Both the position numbers and the translations under genes were made by a program. Of a DNA stretch of 64,000 nt, positions 1-11,500 are shown one piece after another. Each line of letters begins with the position of its first letter. Position 1 is the first letter of the stretch. The notes below the pieces were generated by a model. The model was not told the origin of the DNA, did not search any database, and saw only the letters and a list, made by a program, of their open reading frames with translations. The stretch comes from Hymenoscyphus infarciens (taxonomy: Eukaryota > Ascomycota > Leotiomycetes > Helotiales > Helotiaceae): NCBI GenBank assembly GCA_001414345.1, contig LLCB01000149.1, forward strand, positions 1 through 64,000, in the 5' to 3' direction.

Positions 1-189
1 TTAGTAATTTAACTACTAAAAGTTACTATTTATATAATCTAAATAAAGACTTTTAGTAGTTTAACTACTAAAAGTTACTAGTAAATAATTAGATAGAGAC
101 TTTTAGTAGTTTAACTACTAAAAGTTATTAGTAAATAATTAAATAGAGACTTTTAGTAGTTTAACTACTAAAAGTTACTAGTAAATAAT
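1..189. repeat. Palindromic ~50-bp satellite, left part
   Basis: About four copies of a ~50-bp AT-rich unit. Each unit carries two complementary 13-base arms, ACTTTTAGTAGTT and AACTACTAAAAGT, around a single central T, followed by a spacer such as AGTAAATAATTAGATAGAG. The array breaks at base 189/190, where the Copia LTR begins, and resumes in the same register at 7492. The two parts were therefore one array before the retrotransposon inserted. No coding potential is seen. Confidence 0.93.
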
Positions 190-379
190 TCTTAGTATAA
201 CTAGGTCATAAATAAGGTCTTCCTATCTCTCTTTAAGAGATTAAAAGGTAACGTAAAAAGTAGTTATTTATTTATACGTGCTTATCTATAAGTATAAAGG
301 TCTAAGTATAAATAGGCCTTATTCTACTACCTAATTAAGTAACTAGAACTAATATATTTACTCTATAATTGTCCTAATA
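190..379 (-). repeat. Copia 3' LTR (left copy)
   Basis: This 190-bp copy matches 7302-7491 along its whole length, for example in the shared stretches TCTCTTTAAGAGATTAAAAG and AAATAGGCCTTATTCTACTA. Differences are mainly transitions of the RIP type: the other copy keeps CCGGAACCGACATATTC where this one reads CTAGAACTAATATATTT. It is the 3' LTR because pol is encoded on the minus strand. Confidence 0.9.
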
Positions 380-479
380 CTAGAGTAACTTAGAAGTGAG
401 ATATATTAGTAAAAACTATTAAAAATATAATTAAAAGAGATTAATAAAATCTACTAATAAGAGCTCTCTATTCCGTCTA

Positions 480-1160
480 TCTAGCTAATTAGAATGCTCT
501 ATTCTACTTATCTATTCTTACTTATTCGTCTATGTTTCTTATATACCTATCTTCTCTATATTCTACCTATTCTATTACTTTTACCTTTAATCTATTAGTA
601 TTAATAAGATTCTTTAAAGTGTTATAAGGCTTAGATTTAGTTATAGTATTTATAAGATTACTTATACTATTAATCTATTTAATATTATAGATCTCTTAAT
701 ATTTATATACTTATTAAAGTCCTATAATATTAATTATTAGTCTCTTTTCTTTAGTAGTACTAAGTCTTATAAGATAGTTATAAATTAACTTAGAATTAGT
801 ATAAATTATAAGTAGAACTGATTAATTAAGAATAAGCTTAATTATCGATTTAATAGTACTAGTAATATTAAATCCTCTACTTAAAGTATATAACTTAAAG
901 GCTAAAATACTATAAGTAACTCTCTTATACTTTATAGATAACTAGTATAAGATACTAGCTTTATTGTCTTTATCTACTAATATAAGAACATATCTAATTT
1001 ATAAAGTATAATTCTTATTATTAGTAAAAGAGGAATTAGCAAATAGAATTAATTTAAGACTTTCTAAATTTAATTCTATATAAGTAAGTCCTTTATTAAG
1101 ATTATCGATTTACTATTAAAGTCTCTTATTAAAGGCGTTAATATCTTCTTTTTAGAGGTT
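480..1160 (-). pseudogene. Copia RNase H domain remnant
   Basis: On the minus strand the frame reads through an RNase H-like domain typical of fungal Copia elements. It has the block NSSFTNNKNYTL near 1035 (families have an acidic Asp/Ala-Ser version), VDKDNKASILYQLSIKYKR near 940-980, and STTKEKRLIINIIGL near 740. Several in-frame TAA/TAG codons sit at Gln positions. The domain ends shortly before the left LTR, as expected for the 3' end of a Copia pol gene. It is not functional. Confidence 0.8.
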
Positions 1161-1379
1161 AACTATTTAGATAATAGTTAATAAATTAAAAGCAGCTTCT
1201 AGTTATAATACCGTAGCTATATAGGCTCTATAAGCATATTATATAACATATTACTCTTTTATAAAAGCCTTTAATCGAATTATACTATAAGAGCTTTTAA
1301 GATCAGTAGGCTTAACACTTACTAATTCGATATTCTTAGAATAATTCTAGATAAGTATAACCTTAGGATTAAGTAAGTC

Positions 1380-2300
1380 TAAGGAATTAATTATAATTTT
1401 ACCTCTATTAAATTTAAGTAGATAGTCCTTAGTTAATTCCTTATAGTCCTTAATAGTAAATTTAGCTTCTTTAAGCTTTAATTCCTTATTATTAGTAAAT
1501 CCTTTATTAGTAAAGATAAGAGTATTATTAGTTTAGAGACCTATAATACTAAAGTATTATTCTTTATTAATATATAAAAGATAAGGATTATATATTAATT
1601 CTTTTATTTAAAGTACTTTTAAGTAATGCTTTTAGTAGGTATTAAACTAATAGTTTCTAGCTTTTATAATACTATAAAAGAGTCTTATTACTTCTTAGAT
1701 AATTCCTTTCTACTATTCTTCGTTCTTTAGTAGATAGGTAAAAATTTATCGTCCTAATTAGATAATAGACTATATATAAGCCTAGGAAATGTCTCTTAAA
1801 AAGAGGCTAAATTATTAGTAGAATATAATAAAAAGGACGATAATAAGTCTCTAGCTTATATATTAGATTATAAGTAATTAGGTAAGAATAACCTTTTTAC
1901 TATTATTATTAAATCCTTAGATTACTAATCTTAACTTTTCTATAACTTATACTATACTAGGGAATTTAATAGTATTAACGAATTTAGATCTAAATATTCT
2001 AGCTCTTTTTAAAAGTTAGTTATAGGTAATTATTTTAAGTATACCTCTATTAATAAGGCTCTTAAATTTAGATTAGTATATACTAATATATATACCTTCT
2101 TATATACTATTTAATTTAGTAGAACGTAGAGTCTTAGAGACATTCTTATTATATTAAATAAAACGTTCCTTTCTATTAACCTTACTTTAGACAAAGATCT
2201 TAGATATACTAGCTTTAAATATATAGGTATTAATAAGATTAAGGTGTTCTAGGAATTAAGAGAGGACTTTTAGATTCTTTAGTAGTCGTTCTCTCTTTTA
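1380..2300 (-). pseudogene. Copia reverse transcriptase remnant
   Basis: The minus-strand translation contains a decayed catalytic block at about 1520-1546, GL*TNNTL, where the fungal Copia family has a two-aspartate core. Both Asp codons have become Asn (GAY to AAY) and the preceding Gln codon is a stop. It is followed by a recognisable block ending KDYLLKFNRGKIIIN (~1395-1440). These G-to-A and C-to-T changes are those RIP would make. The boundaries are approximate. Confidence 0.75.
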
Positions 2301-2689
2301 CTTTAGTAGTATAGTTAATAGAATTAGTTTAGGAATTAGAACTAGTATTAATTAAGAGCGTATTACTATAAGAGATAGTAGTAAAGTATTAAGGTCTATT
2401 TCTAATTCTAGGTTCTTAAATTATTATACTTCTTAATTAGTATTCTTAACTAGCTAATCCTTATCTAGAATAAGATCTCTATACTATAAGAGAGAGGAAT
2501 AATAAGGCTTTATAACTATAGATCTAAATTTAGTAGGTCTACTAAGTAATTTAATAATATACTCCTTATTATTAATACTAATTAATTTAAAAGGTCTAGT
2601 CTATTTACTCTTTTCTTACTAAATAAGAATATTAGAATTTAGAAGTAAATTATATAAGTAATTCTTATTAGAACTATTCTAAGTATTTA

Positions 2690-3330
2690 AGATATTATTA
2701 ACTTATCTTTTTACTTATATCTTTTATACCTTATCTTAAGCTTTATTATATATTATAGCTCTTTAGGCTATTCTAGAAGATAGAGTATTATTATCTAATA
2801 TATAAGTATATACTCTAAAAATAAGAAGTATAAAGATAAGACTATCTAAGCTAGTAGTATTATTAATTACCTTAAAAGCTATCTATAAAAGCATATCCTT
2901 AGTAAGGTCTAGATAAGCTTCTTTAAATATTTAGTAAGCTTAACAAATTAGTCTATAGTATTATTTAACGATTCTAATTAAATTATATATCTCTATAAGT
3001 ATAGACGTAATAGTTATTCTTATAGCTCTTACTTATTAGATAAATTCCTTACTTATAAGATTCTTACTAGCATCGGTAACGATTATTACTAAGGGTCTTA
3101 AATAAGTATTAACCTAATATTTAAGGAACTTCTTAAATATATACTTTAAAGTTATATTTCTTAACTAATAGCTAGCTTAGAAGTAGGTAGCTAGGTTAAT
3201 AATATATAATAATAGGCTTCCTTTAATATATATAATATCTATAATAACTATAAAGTTAAAGTCTATCTCGTCGTTATATAAGGTAAATTTAAATTAGCTA
3301 GAGGACTTTCTATACTTCTAATAAAATTTA
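2690..3330 (-). pseudogene. Copia integrase core remnant
   Basis: The minus strand reads YNDEIDFNFIVIIDIIYIKG near 3225-3285, the start of a fungal Copia integrase core with its first catalytic Asp. VTDASKNLISKEF near 3055-3095 carries the second Asp region. The third acidic position is eroded near 2970-3000. GAG-pre-integrase-like and protease-like segments lie upstream at about 3330-3850. In-frame stops make it dead. Confidence 0.75.
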
Positions 3331-4329
3331 TAAAATTTAATTAGATAGTTAAGTACTTTAGAATTAAAGTCTTTTCTAGTATACTCTAAAAACGTTAATA
3401 ATCTAGTAATAGATAAATAGCTAAATTATTAATAGAGATATATAAGCTCGATGTCTATAAGTAAGCTTAGGAATTATTATATATAAGTAGTAATAGCTCT
3501 AGCCTATAATAGAAAGAGATAGCTAAATTAGTAGATTACTAGGAAAACTTCCTTTTTACCTTTATACTTTCTAATAAGAAGGTTCTTAATATTATTATAG
3601 AATACTCCTAATTAGTCTATGTCTTTAATAGAAAGCAAAAATAGAGTATTAGACTAGTATATATAGAAGTTAATAATACTAATAGAAGTTATTATTTTTA
3701 CCTTTCTAATAGATTAAGTATTACTAATTCTAAAGGTAACTAAAAAGCTACTATTTAGTAATAGTAGTAATTTATATATAAGGTTATTATATACTAGGAA
3801 CTAGTTATATCTAATAGTAGAGTATTTAGTAGTACTAGTATTAATTATAATACTAAAGAATTTAGTCTTCTTATATCTTTTAGTACTATATTATATAAGA
3901 GTTTTATATTCCTTATTCTTATAGTCCTCTTAAATATCTCTAGTTATTAAATAGATAAAAGAGGCGTTAGCTAATTTAGAAATAATCTATTTAGTATTAA
4001 TAGTATTAATAGTATTATAAGAGATAACGAATTATTAAATATTATTATCTAGCTTAATATTAAGAGATAGAAGGTTATTAATAATAAATATCTCTTCTAA
4101 TTAGTTAATATTTAAATTATTATAGAGCTCTTCTATGTTTAAAACATATTACTAGATATTATAGTTAAAGCTCTTTTCTTTAAAAACATCTTTATACTTT
4201 CTCTTAAGTTATTAATAATATTATTCTATATATTAATCTTACTTATCTTTAGAGTAATTTTAGAACTAATAATTTAGCTTCTTATAAATCTAATATACTC
4301 TCTTAAATCTTAGAGAATTTATAGAGCAA

Positions 4330-4520
4330 TGTGATAGCATACCATCCTGGATTATCATGTGACAGCTGGATTATCATGTGACAGCACCATCCTGAATTGT
4401 CGGCATTCGTAAAACTGCCGATACCCCTAAGCAGTGCCGATACCCCTGATACCCCTAGGGCTGAGATTACGAATGACTAATACTTATACGAGCGAAGTGC
4501 CGAAGGTATTAATATCCGAC
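4330..4520 (+). mobile_element. GC-richer insert, possible nested LTR edge
   Basis: This block has ordinary base composition inside the AT-rich Copia body. It starts TGTGATAGCATACCATCC, has a perfect 19-bp tandem repeat (TGGATTATCATGTGACAGC twice, ~4348-4385), and three GATACCCCT repeats near 4418-4460. A possible TATA box (TATATATAG) lies near 4525. It interrupts the host gag/zinc-knuckle region at about 4325. Plus-strand frames interrupted only by TAA/TAG continue at 5640-6150, opposite to the host element. I infer a younger LTR element nested in Copia. Its right end was not found. Confidence 0.5.
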
Positions 4521-7301
4521 ATTTATATATAGAAGGGATTAAGGTTTAGATGTTATATGTTTAGCTTTCTGAAGGATTAGAGGTTGTATATTTAGCTTTT
4601 TAGCTCTTATTGTTTAGTATTAGCTATATTAGGTAGAGCTCGGTTATTATTATTATTAGAACTTAGAAGCTTCTAACCTTCTTATATATAGACGTTTATG
4701 TTTAGTATAGTAGAGGGATAGTTATTATTTTCTTCTATATTAGTACCTAGTATCTATATACGTTATTCTACTATACGCACTTCTATATGCCTCTACTATA
4801 GTTGTATATATTTCGTACTATTATAAGCAATTAGATATATAGTTACTATAAAATTTATAGTTAGTAGTATACTATTCTACTTCTAATTCTTCTATAATAT
4901 ATACTTATTAACTTACTATTCTTACACTACTTCTATAAAGGTTCTTATAATTATTAATAGATTAGTATAGAGTATTAATAGTAGATTAAAGGTTTCTATC
5001 TAAGAGAGCTTCTCTAAGAGCGGTATAGAATTCTACTATATTTTAATATTCTATTATGATTTTATTTATAAAGATACGCTTATTCTAAAGCTTAAAATAT
5101 AGACTATAGAAGAGTTTATTAAGTTCGTCTAAGTATAACTTAAGATATTAGAATACTAATTTATTAGCGTTATTAGTCTTAAATTATTTATATTAAAGAG
5201 TGTTCTATTTAGAAAGAACGTTTTAGTAATAGAAATCATCTTTAAAGTAATCCTAGATATTTTTATATATATCTATAAATAAGAGTTTACTCTTATATAT
5301 AATAGTAGTATAATAATAGGTGAGTATAAGTCTCTTAAGTATTATAAGAAAGGCTAAATAATAGTATATAATCGGTATACTATTACAAAGATAGATATTA
5401 TAAAATATATTAAGCTTAAAGTTAAAGTTATTCTCCTTCCTACTATATTATATTTCCTTTATATATACTTTAGAGATATTAGCGATTTCTCTAGAAAATA
5501 AGTTATATAGTATCTTACTATACTATAGATTTTAACTAGGAATATCTAGCTAGTAGGAACGAGAGAGAGAACGAATAAGATCTAGGTCTATTATATAGTA
5601 TCTAAAACTACTATCTAGATATTATAGCTTTAATAAATATATAAAACCTTAAGGTTAAAGATATTAGAGAGGTTAATTTAATATATTAATATATCTAAGC
5701 TAGGATTTTTAATAGGTCGGTTATTAGAGATATTAGTACTTTTAATATTCTAAGACGTAAGAGTACTTTATTAGTAATCGAAGAGGTCTTAGAAGAGGTA
5801 GATTACTATTTAAAGAGAGTAGATATATAAGAGAACGAATAAGAGAAGGGAATCCTAGTTAGAGCTTCTTAGGTTATTAACTTAAACTACTAAAATAAGC
5901 GAGTTTTAGTAATTTTAAAGTTAAATTTAGAGAAGGAATTATACTAGTAGCTATATTTAACGAAGTTATATTAAAGAGAGGAACGTCCTTATCTAGAGTA
6001 AGCTAGGTATAACGCTAAGTAAGCTAATTATAGGTAGATAGATAAGCTCTCTTTTAGCTTAACTTAGAGAAATTTAACTATCTTACTTTTAAATTAGGTT
6101 ATTTTAGCTCTAGGTAGGCTCTAGAGTAGACTCCTAGAATAGCCCTCTTTTGATTTAACTTAGTAAGATCTATATAATATACCTCTAGTATAGGTGAATT
6201 CGATTTAAATAATCTTAATATTAACTTTACTATCTTTAGTATAAATCCTTCTTAAGATAATTAATATAAAGGATTTAATAGATCTAGAATAGGATTATTA
6301 ATTCTCTATTTAAGTTTATTAAAAGAAGTATTATCTAAATAAATAATATCTTCTAATTCCTTATAAAAGAGTCTAGATCGTTTATCCTCTTAAAGTGTTT
6401 AGAGGAGTAATTCTGCTATCTTTATATTCTTATAATTTAGTATATAATATCTATAATACCTAAGTATAGATTAGAGTCTTAATACTACTCTTACTTTTAT
6501 AGTATTAAAGTTATTAACTATCTTTTCTTAGAAGTTCTCTTAGAAAGTATATTAAAGTTCCTTATTATCCTCTTTACTAGTCTTATACTTTCTAGTAAAT
6601 AGCTTAACTATATTAGTTAGGTATTTTACTATATCTTTATATATTTTATATTTATCTAGATTATTATTAGAAGAGTTACTAAGAGGGTTACTACTATCCT
6701 CCTTCTATAGAGATTAGCTTCTACTAAGGCCTAATATAATATTATTTATTAACTCTTTTAGTAATTTAAGATTAAAGAACTCGTTATTAGAGAATAAGGA
6801 TATTAGAGGAATAGAGAGTAGAATATTAAAGAGCTAGAAGCCTAGCTAGAGATATCTATCTTATAGTAAGATAGTCTAAAAGTATAATAAATTAAAGACC
6901 TAAAATAAGAAGTAAATGTCTTAGTAAATTTAAGAAGAGAATTTAGGTAGAAATCGTATGTTTTTAGTAGTATTATAAGGTCTTTAAGAAAGGCGATAGA
7001 TTAATACTTTTAAAGTATTTATTAATAGGCTAGAGAAGTGTTAAATTAGTTAGTTTTATAATAATTAATTAAAGAAACGATTAGTAGATCTATAGTCCTT
7101 TTTAGAGATAAAAGAATACTAGAATAGAAACTCTTTATAGTAGTAAAAGTTAATCTCCTACTAGGATAGAAAGGAGACTTTTACTCTATAACTACTTATA
7201 ATATTATATTCCTACTAGAATAGGAGAGACGACGCTACTAAGATAGAAAGCGTCTAATATAAGTAACTAAGTAACCTAATCTATGTATATATACTAATTA
7301 G

Positions 7302-7491
7302 TATTAGTATAACTAGGTTATAAATAAGGTCTTCTTATCTCTCTTTAAGAGATTAAAAGGTAACGTAAAAAGTAGTTATTCATTTATACGTGTCTATCTA
7401 TAAGTATAAAGGTCCGAGTATAAATAGGCCTTATTCTACTATTCGATTAGATAACCGGAACCGACATATTCACTCTATAATTGTCCTAACA
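7302..7491 (-). repeat. Copia 5' LTR (right copy)
   Basis: A 190-bp copy of the left LTR. It ends CCTAACA and is followed directly by the ATAAT duplication and the satellite array. It keeps more GC pairs than the left copy (CCGGAACCGACATATTC), so it is closer to the ancestral sequence. Confidence 0.9.
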
Positions 7492-9060
7492 ATAATTAAA
7501 TAGATACTTTTAGTAGTTTAACTATTAAAAGTTACTATTTATATAATTTAAATAAAGACTTTAAGTAGTTTAACTACTAAAAGTTACTAGTATATAATTA
7601 GATAGAGACTTTTAGTAGTTTAACTACTAAAAGTTACTAGTAAATACTTAGATAGAGACTTTTAGTAGTTAAACTACTAAAAGTTACTATTTATATAATA
7701 TAAATAAAGACTTTAAGTAGTTTAACTACTAAAAGTTATTATTTATATAATTTAAATAAAGCCTTTAAGTAGGTTAACTAGTAAAAGTTACTTATATATA
7801 ATTAGATAAAGACCTTTAGTAGTTTAACTATTAAAAGTTACTATTATATAATTAGATAGAGACTTTTAGTAGTTTAACTACTAAAAGTTACTAGTAGTTT
7901 AACTATTAAAAGTTATTTTAACTACTAAAAGTTATTAATAAATAATTAAATAAAGACTTTTAGTAGTTTAACTACTAAAAGTTACTAGTGAATAATTAGA
8001 TAGATACTTTTAGTAGTTTAACTACTAAAAGTTACTAGTAAATAATTAGATAGATACTTTTAGTAGTTTAACTACTAAAAGTTACTAGTAAATAATTAAA
8101 GAGAGACTTTTAGTAGTTTAACTACTAAAAGTTACTAGTAAATAATTAGATAGATACTTTTAGTAGTTTAACTACTAAAAGTTACTATTTATATAATTTA
8201 AATAAAGACTTTAAGTAATTTAACTACTAAAAGTTACTAGTATATAATTAGATAGAGACCTTTAGTAGTTTAACTACTAAAAGTTACTATTTATATAATT
8301 TAAATAAAGACTTTAAGTAATTTAACTACTAAAAGTTATTATTATATAATTTAATAGAGACTTTTAATAGTTTAACTACTAAAAGTTACTAGTATATAAT
8401 TAAATAGACACTTTTAGTAGTTTAACTATTAAAAGTTACTAGTAAATAATTAAAAAGAGACTTTTAGTAGTTTAACTATTAAAAGTTATTAGTAAATAAT
8501 TAAAGAGAGACTTTTAGTAGTTTAACTACTAAAAGTTACTATTTATATAATTTAAATAAAGACTTTAAGTAATTTAACTACTAAAAGTTATTATTATATA
8601 ATTTAAATAAAGACTTTAAGTAGTTTAACTACTAAAAGTTACTAGTAAATAATTAGATAGAGACTTTTAGTAGTTTAACTACTAAAAGTTACTAGTAAAT
8701 AATTAGATAGAGACTTTAAGTAGTTTAACTACTAAAAGTTACTAGTAAATAATTAGAGAGAGACTTTTAGTAGTTTAACTACTAAAAGTTACTATTTATA
8801 TAATTTAAATAAAGACCTTTAGTAGTTTAACTACTAAAAGTTACTATTTATATAATTTAAATAAAGACTTTAAGTAATTTAACTACTAAAAGTTATTATT
8901 ATATAATTTAATAGAGACTTTTAATAGTTTAACTACTAAAAGTTACTAGTATATAATTAAATAGACACTTTTAGTAGTTTAACTACTAAAAGTTACTAGT
9001 AAATAATTAGATAAAGACTTTTAATAGTTTAACTACTAATAGTTACTATTTTAAAGTTAT
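7492..9060. repeat. Palindromic ~50-bp satellite, right part
   Basis: Around 31 tandem copies of the same unit as 1-189. Two spacer types alternate in blocks: a 50-bp form (AGTAAATAATTAGATAGAG) and a ~52-bp form (ATTTATATAATTTAAATAAAG). A short internal deletion or rearrangement lies near 7885-7925. The palindromic core is far better kept than the spacers. Copies decay after about 9040. No ORF is present. Confidence 0.93.
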
Positions 9061-10111
9061 TAGTATATAATTTAAATAGAGACTTTAAATAGTTTAAATA
9101 TTATATAGTATTAATTAAATTATAAATTTATTAAAATATTAGTTAATAAATACTATAATAGCTAGTTTCTTCTATTCTAAGATATTCTTTTTTTAATAGC
9201 TAACTTTTTATTCTACTTAGTCCTAAGTATAATAGTCTATAATAAGGCCTTCTAAAGAAACCCTACTTTACTAGGTCTTACTATAGACTAATTCGCCTAA
9301 GATAAAGTATAAGAATTTAGACGAGATCTTATAACCCTTAGTAGGGCTAAATTCTTACGTTGGTTTCAGCCCTTGCATAGGCCAGGGTTCGGCTAATTTA
9401 GCATGCCCGTAGTACACCCCTTAGATATTTTCGACATCGTCACTGGGTCACTACCTGCCCTGAAACTCTTCTTTCTCAACCGAGGTTCTGATTTATCGAT
9501 TCCGTTCCGTCCACCATCTCTTTTCGAATCACAAATTCGGTCAAGTAATGGCCATAAAGGCCACACAACGAGCAGTTGACGTGGGTTGAGAGAAGAGCGA
9601 GTGCAAGTCGCTCTTTCTCTTTATATCCTCACCGAGTCACTGCTAGTCCCTGGTCCGCTTGCCTTGAACACTTATATTCCTTCCCAGATTCTGATTCATA
9701 AATGGAGTTTCTTGGACTTTGTTTTTCTATTCCAGTCACGAAAATACTCGGCCGAAATCTCCAATGACTCACGGCTCAGCTGTCGCTTTAAAATAGCACA
9801 ATGCATTGTGCCTTACAGACATGTATGGTTAAACATAAATAGGTTGGTCTTACTACGACATGGGGTCACTATTTAGAAGTGGACGAAGGATGGTGAGTTT
9901 GGTGTAGCCTGGATCTGGATTTTTCTCACGGTGCTTAACTAATTAGAAAGAGAAGTGAAATTTGTTATCAAAGTATTTGTTTACTTCTAATAAAGCATTC
10001 ATTCATTCATTACTACGTTTCTCATCAAATATAGGAATAGCTCTAAACTTTGAAAGAAGAATAAAAACGGAGACAGTTGGTCCAACTTACCTCAGTAACA
10101 CATTAAGCGCG
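9061..10111. other. Island edge and gene-free spacer
   Basis: Sequence to ~9355 is very AT-rich and lacks the satellite core. At ~9356 composition switches abruptly to normal (CAGCCCTTGCATAGGCCAGG). From there to 10111 I see no gene; short frames at 9586-9876 and 9962-10207 show no recognisable domain. The last part is the 3' side of the amidoligase-like gene. Confidence 0.7.
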
Positions 10112-11500
10112 TTACTCAGAACCAAGCTCAGGGTCAGACTCAGAGTCAACCCAGTCCTCGTCAAGGGGAGGGTCACAGTGGTAGGGCTCCCAGAAACTGC
10201 CGGGTAGCTCCTGTTCCGCCACCTTGGTCAATCTCTTCCCCTCCAATTCTTTCTCCCATTGACGTCGCTGGTTCTTCTCCCTCTCAAGCAAATCTTTCGC
10301 AAACTTACCATAGTACTCGGCAATATCTGGCATTCCCACTCCATATAATATCTTCTCAATTGGAAACACTTCAGGGGACTCGTCAATATGTCTTTCCAGA
10401 TAAGCGCGCAAAATATTAGGATCAACAGTATCGGCGAACTCGAGTAGTCCCACACACAACTTTGTCCAGTTATGGACGACAGTAGGATCAAGACTTGCAT
10501 CATGTTGTCGAAACTCTATGGTTGGTTTCCTGAGACTTGCACCTCTCCCCTCCCCTTTTAGCGCATAGGTTACCATTCCCATCATGTCGTAGCAAATTCG
10601 CTGAAAACCATAGGGCCCTTCACCATTATTCATTACCATTCTATTTAGATGCGAAATTTCCACAGGCTTATCAAAGATCATTTCGAGGCCGAGTCTTGGG
10701 AGCTCGTGACGATCCTTGGCAGACACGATATTGGAGAGATTCGTATCTCGACGGAGGGAATAACTGTATTGGCTCCTGAGACGACTTGAAGGAAGGATGG
10801 TCTCAAATTGAGGTTCAAAAGTCCATACAGTAGCGTAGAAATTTTGGAGTGTTTGAAGGGAGAAGCCATCCTTGCGATTGCCAACGTGACAATGGAGCCC
10901 TGTACTTGGGTTAACATTGGCTCGGAAGTTGGAAGATAAGACGCCTAGCATTTGCTGGATTCCCCTTAGAGCAACCTCGCCATAAAACAACACCGGAGTG
11001 ATGATTTCGGCGGGAACCCAAGTATAACTCGAAGGAATGTAGTCTTGCTTCTCTATTCCGAATTCATCGACACTTTCCGGGGGTTGAATGGAACCATCAT
11101 CTTTTATGATCCAAGATCTGACGTCAAGTGGCTTCCAAGCAGGACTAGTACTTCCGTAATTAGCCTGTTCCACCTCGGCGGGAATGCGGTTGTTGCCGAA
11201 AACTCTTCCGATTGATGTGTAGACACTCTTGCACCAAAATTCAGAGAGGCGGAAGGTTGGGTTATCACGTCTGGAAGTCGCTATTTCGGCCGCCTTTCGT
11301 TCGTCTTGTGGATCGGGGTCTCGTACTTTTTGTGTGAGGCCAGCTATCGCCATCTCAAACTCTACACCGAATGTTAGACGTGGCTTGGGAGTGGGAGGGA
11401 AGAGCTTAATGGATGTAGCTAATGGGAGGTCTGTTTGAGAGAGGTTGGATTTCTCCACCAACAGTTTTACGATGTCATCTAGATGCCTGGATGATGACAT
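10112..11500 (-). CDS. Putative amidoligase enzyme
   Basis: Intronless 462-aa protein starting at a true ATG (MSSSRHLDD). It resembles fungal proteins of the Amidoligase_2 family, relatives of glutamine synthetase and glutamate-cysteine ligase that join amines to carboxylates using ATP. Visible family motifs are FGVEFEM (residues 44-50, metal-binding Glu residues), NPSTGLHCHVG (197-207) and TIEFRQHDASLD (327-338). The C-terminus is acidic and probably disordered. There is no signal peptide or membrane segment, so it is probably cytosolic. The substrate is unknown and no neighbour suggests one. The AT-rich repeat island begins about 750 bp beyond its 3' end. The family call is good; the reaction is inferred from family chemistry. 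Confidence 0.85.
   Translation of the reverse strand: MSSSRHLDDIVKLLVEKSNLSQTDLPLATSIKLFPPTPKPRLTFGVEFEMAIAGLTQKVRDPDPQDERKAAEIATSRRDNPTFRLSEFWCKSVYTSIGRVFGNNRIPAEVEQANYGSTSPAWKPLDVRSWIIKDDGSIQPPESVDEFGIEKQDYIPSSYTWVPAEIITPVLFYGEVALRGIQQMLGVLSSNFRANVNPSTGLHCHVGNRKDGFSLQTLQNFYATVWTFEPQFETILPSSRLRSQYSYSLRRDTNLSNIVSAKDRHELPRLGLEMIFDKPVEISHLNRMVMNNGEGPYGFQRICYDMMGMVTYALKGEGRGASLRKPTIEFRQHDASLDPTVVHNWTKLCVGLLEFADTVDPNILRAYLERHIDESPEVFPIEKILYGVGMPDIAEYYGKFAKDLLEREKNQRRQWEKELEGKRLTKVAEQELPGSFWEPYHCDPPLDEDWVDSESDPELGSE

Larger units (their letters stand above)
190..7491 (-). mobile_element. Decayed Ty1/Copia LTR retrotransposon
   Basis: The element has direct 190-bp LTRs at 190-379 and 7302-7491 and is flanked by the 5-bp duplication ATAAT (185-189 and 7492-7496). 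The inferred original LTR ends are TGTTAG...CTAACA; the left end now reads TCTTAG and the right copy begins TATTAG. Translating the minus strand and ignoring stops shows Copia pol domains in order: protease-like and GAG-pre-integrase segments (~3850-3330), integrase core (~3320-2690), reverse transcriptase (~2300-1380) and RNase H (~1100-590). The right LTR is therefore the 5' LTR. Most stops are TAA or TAG where related proteins have Gln, which fits RIP C-to-T decay. Gag-like frames lie at about 6900-6150. At 7.3 kb it is longer than a usual Copia element, probably because of a nested insertion near 4330. No frame remains intact, so it cannot be autonomous. Confidence 0.9.

Noticed and set aside
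1..189. CRISPR-like array of palindromic repeats
   Set aside because: Spacers are themselves repeated and the host is eukaryotic; this is a tandem satellite.
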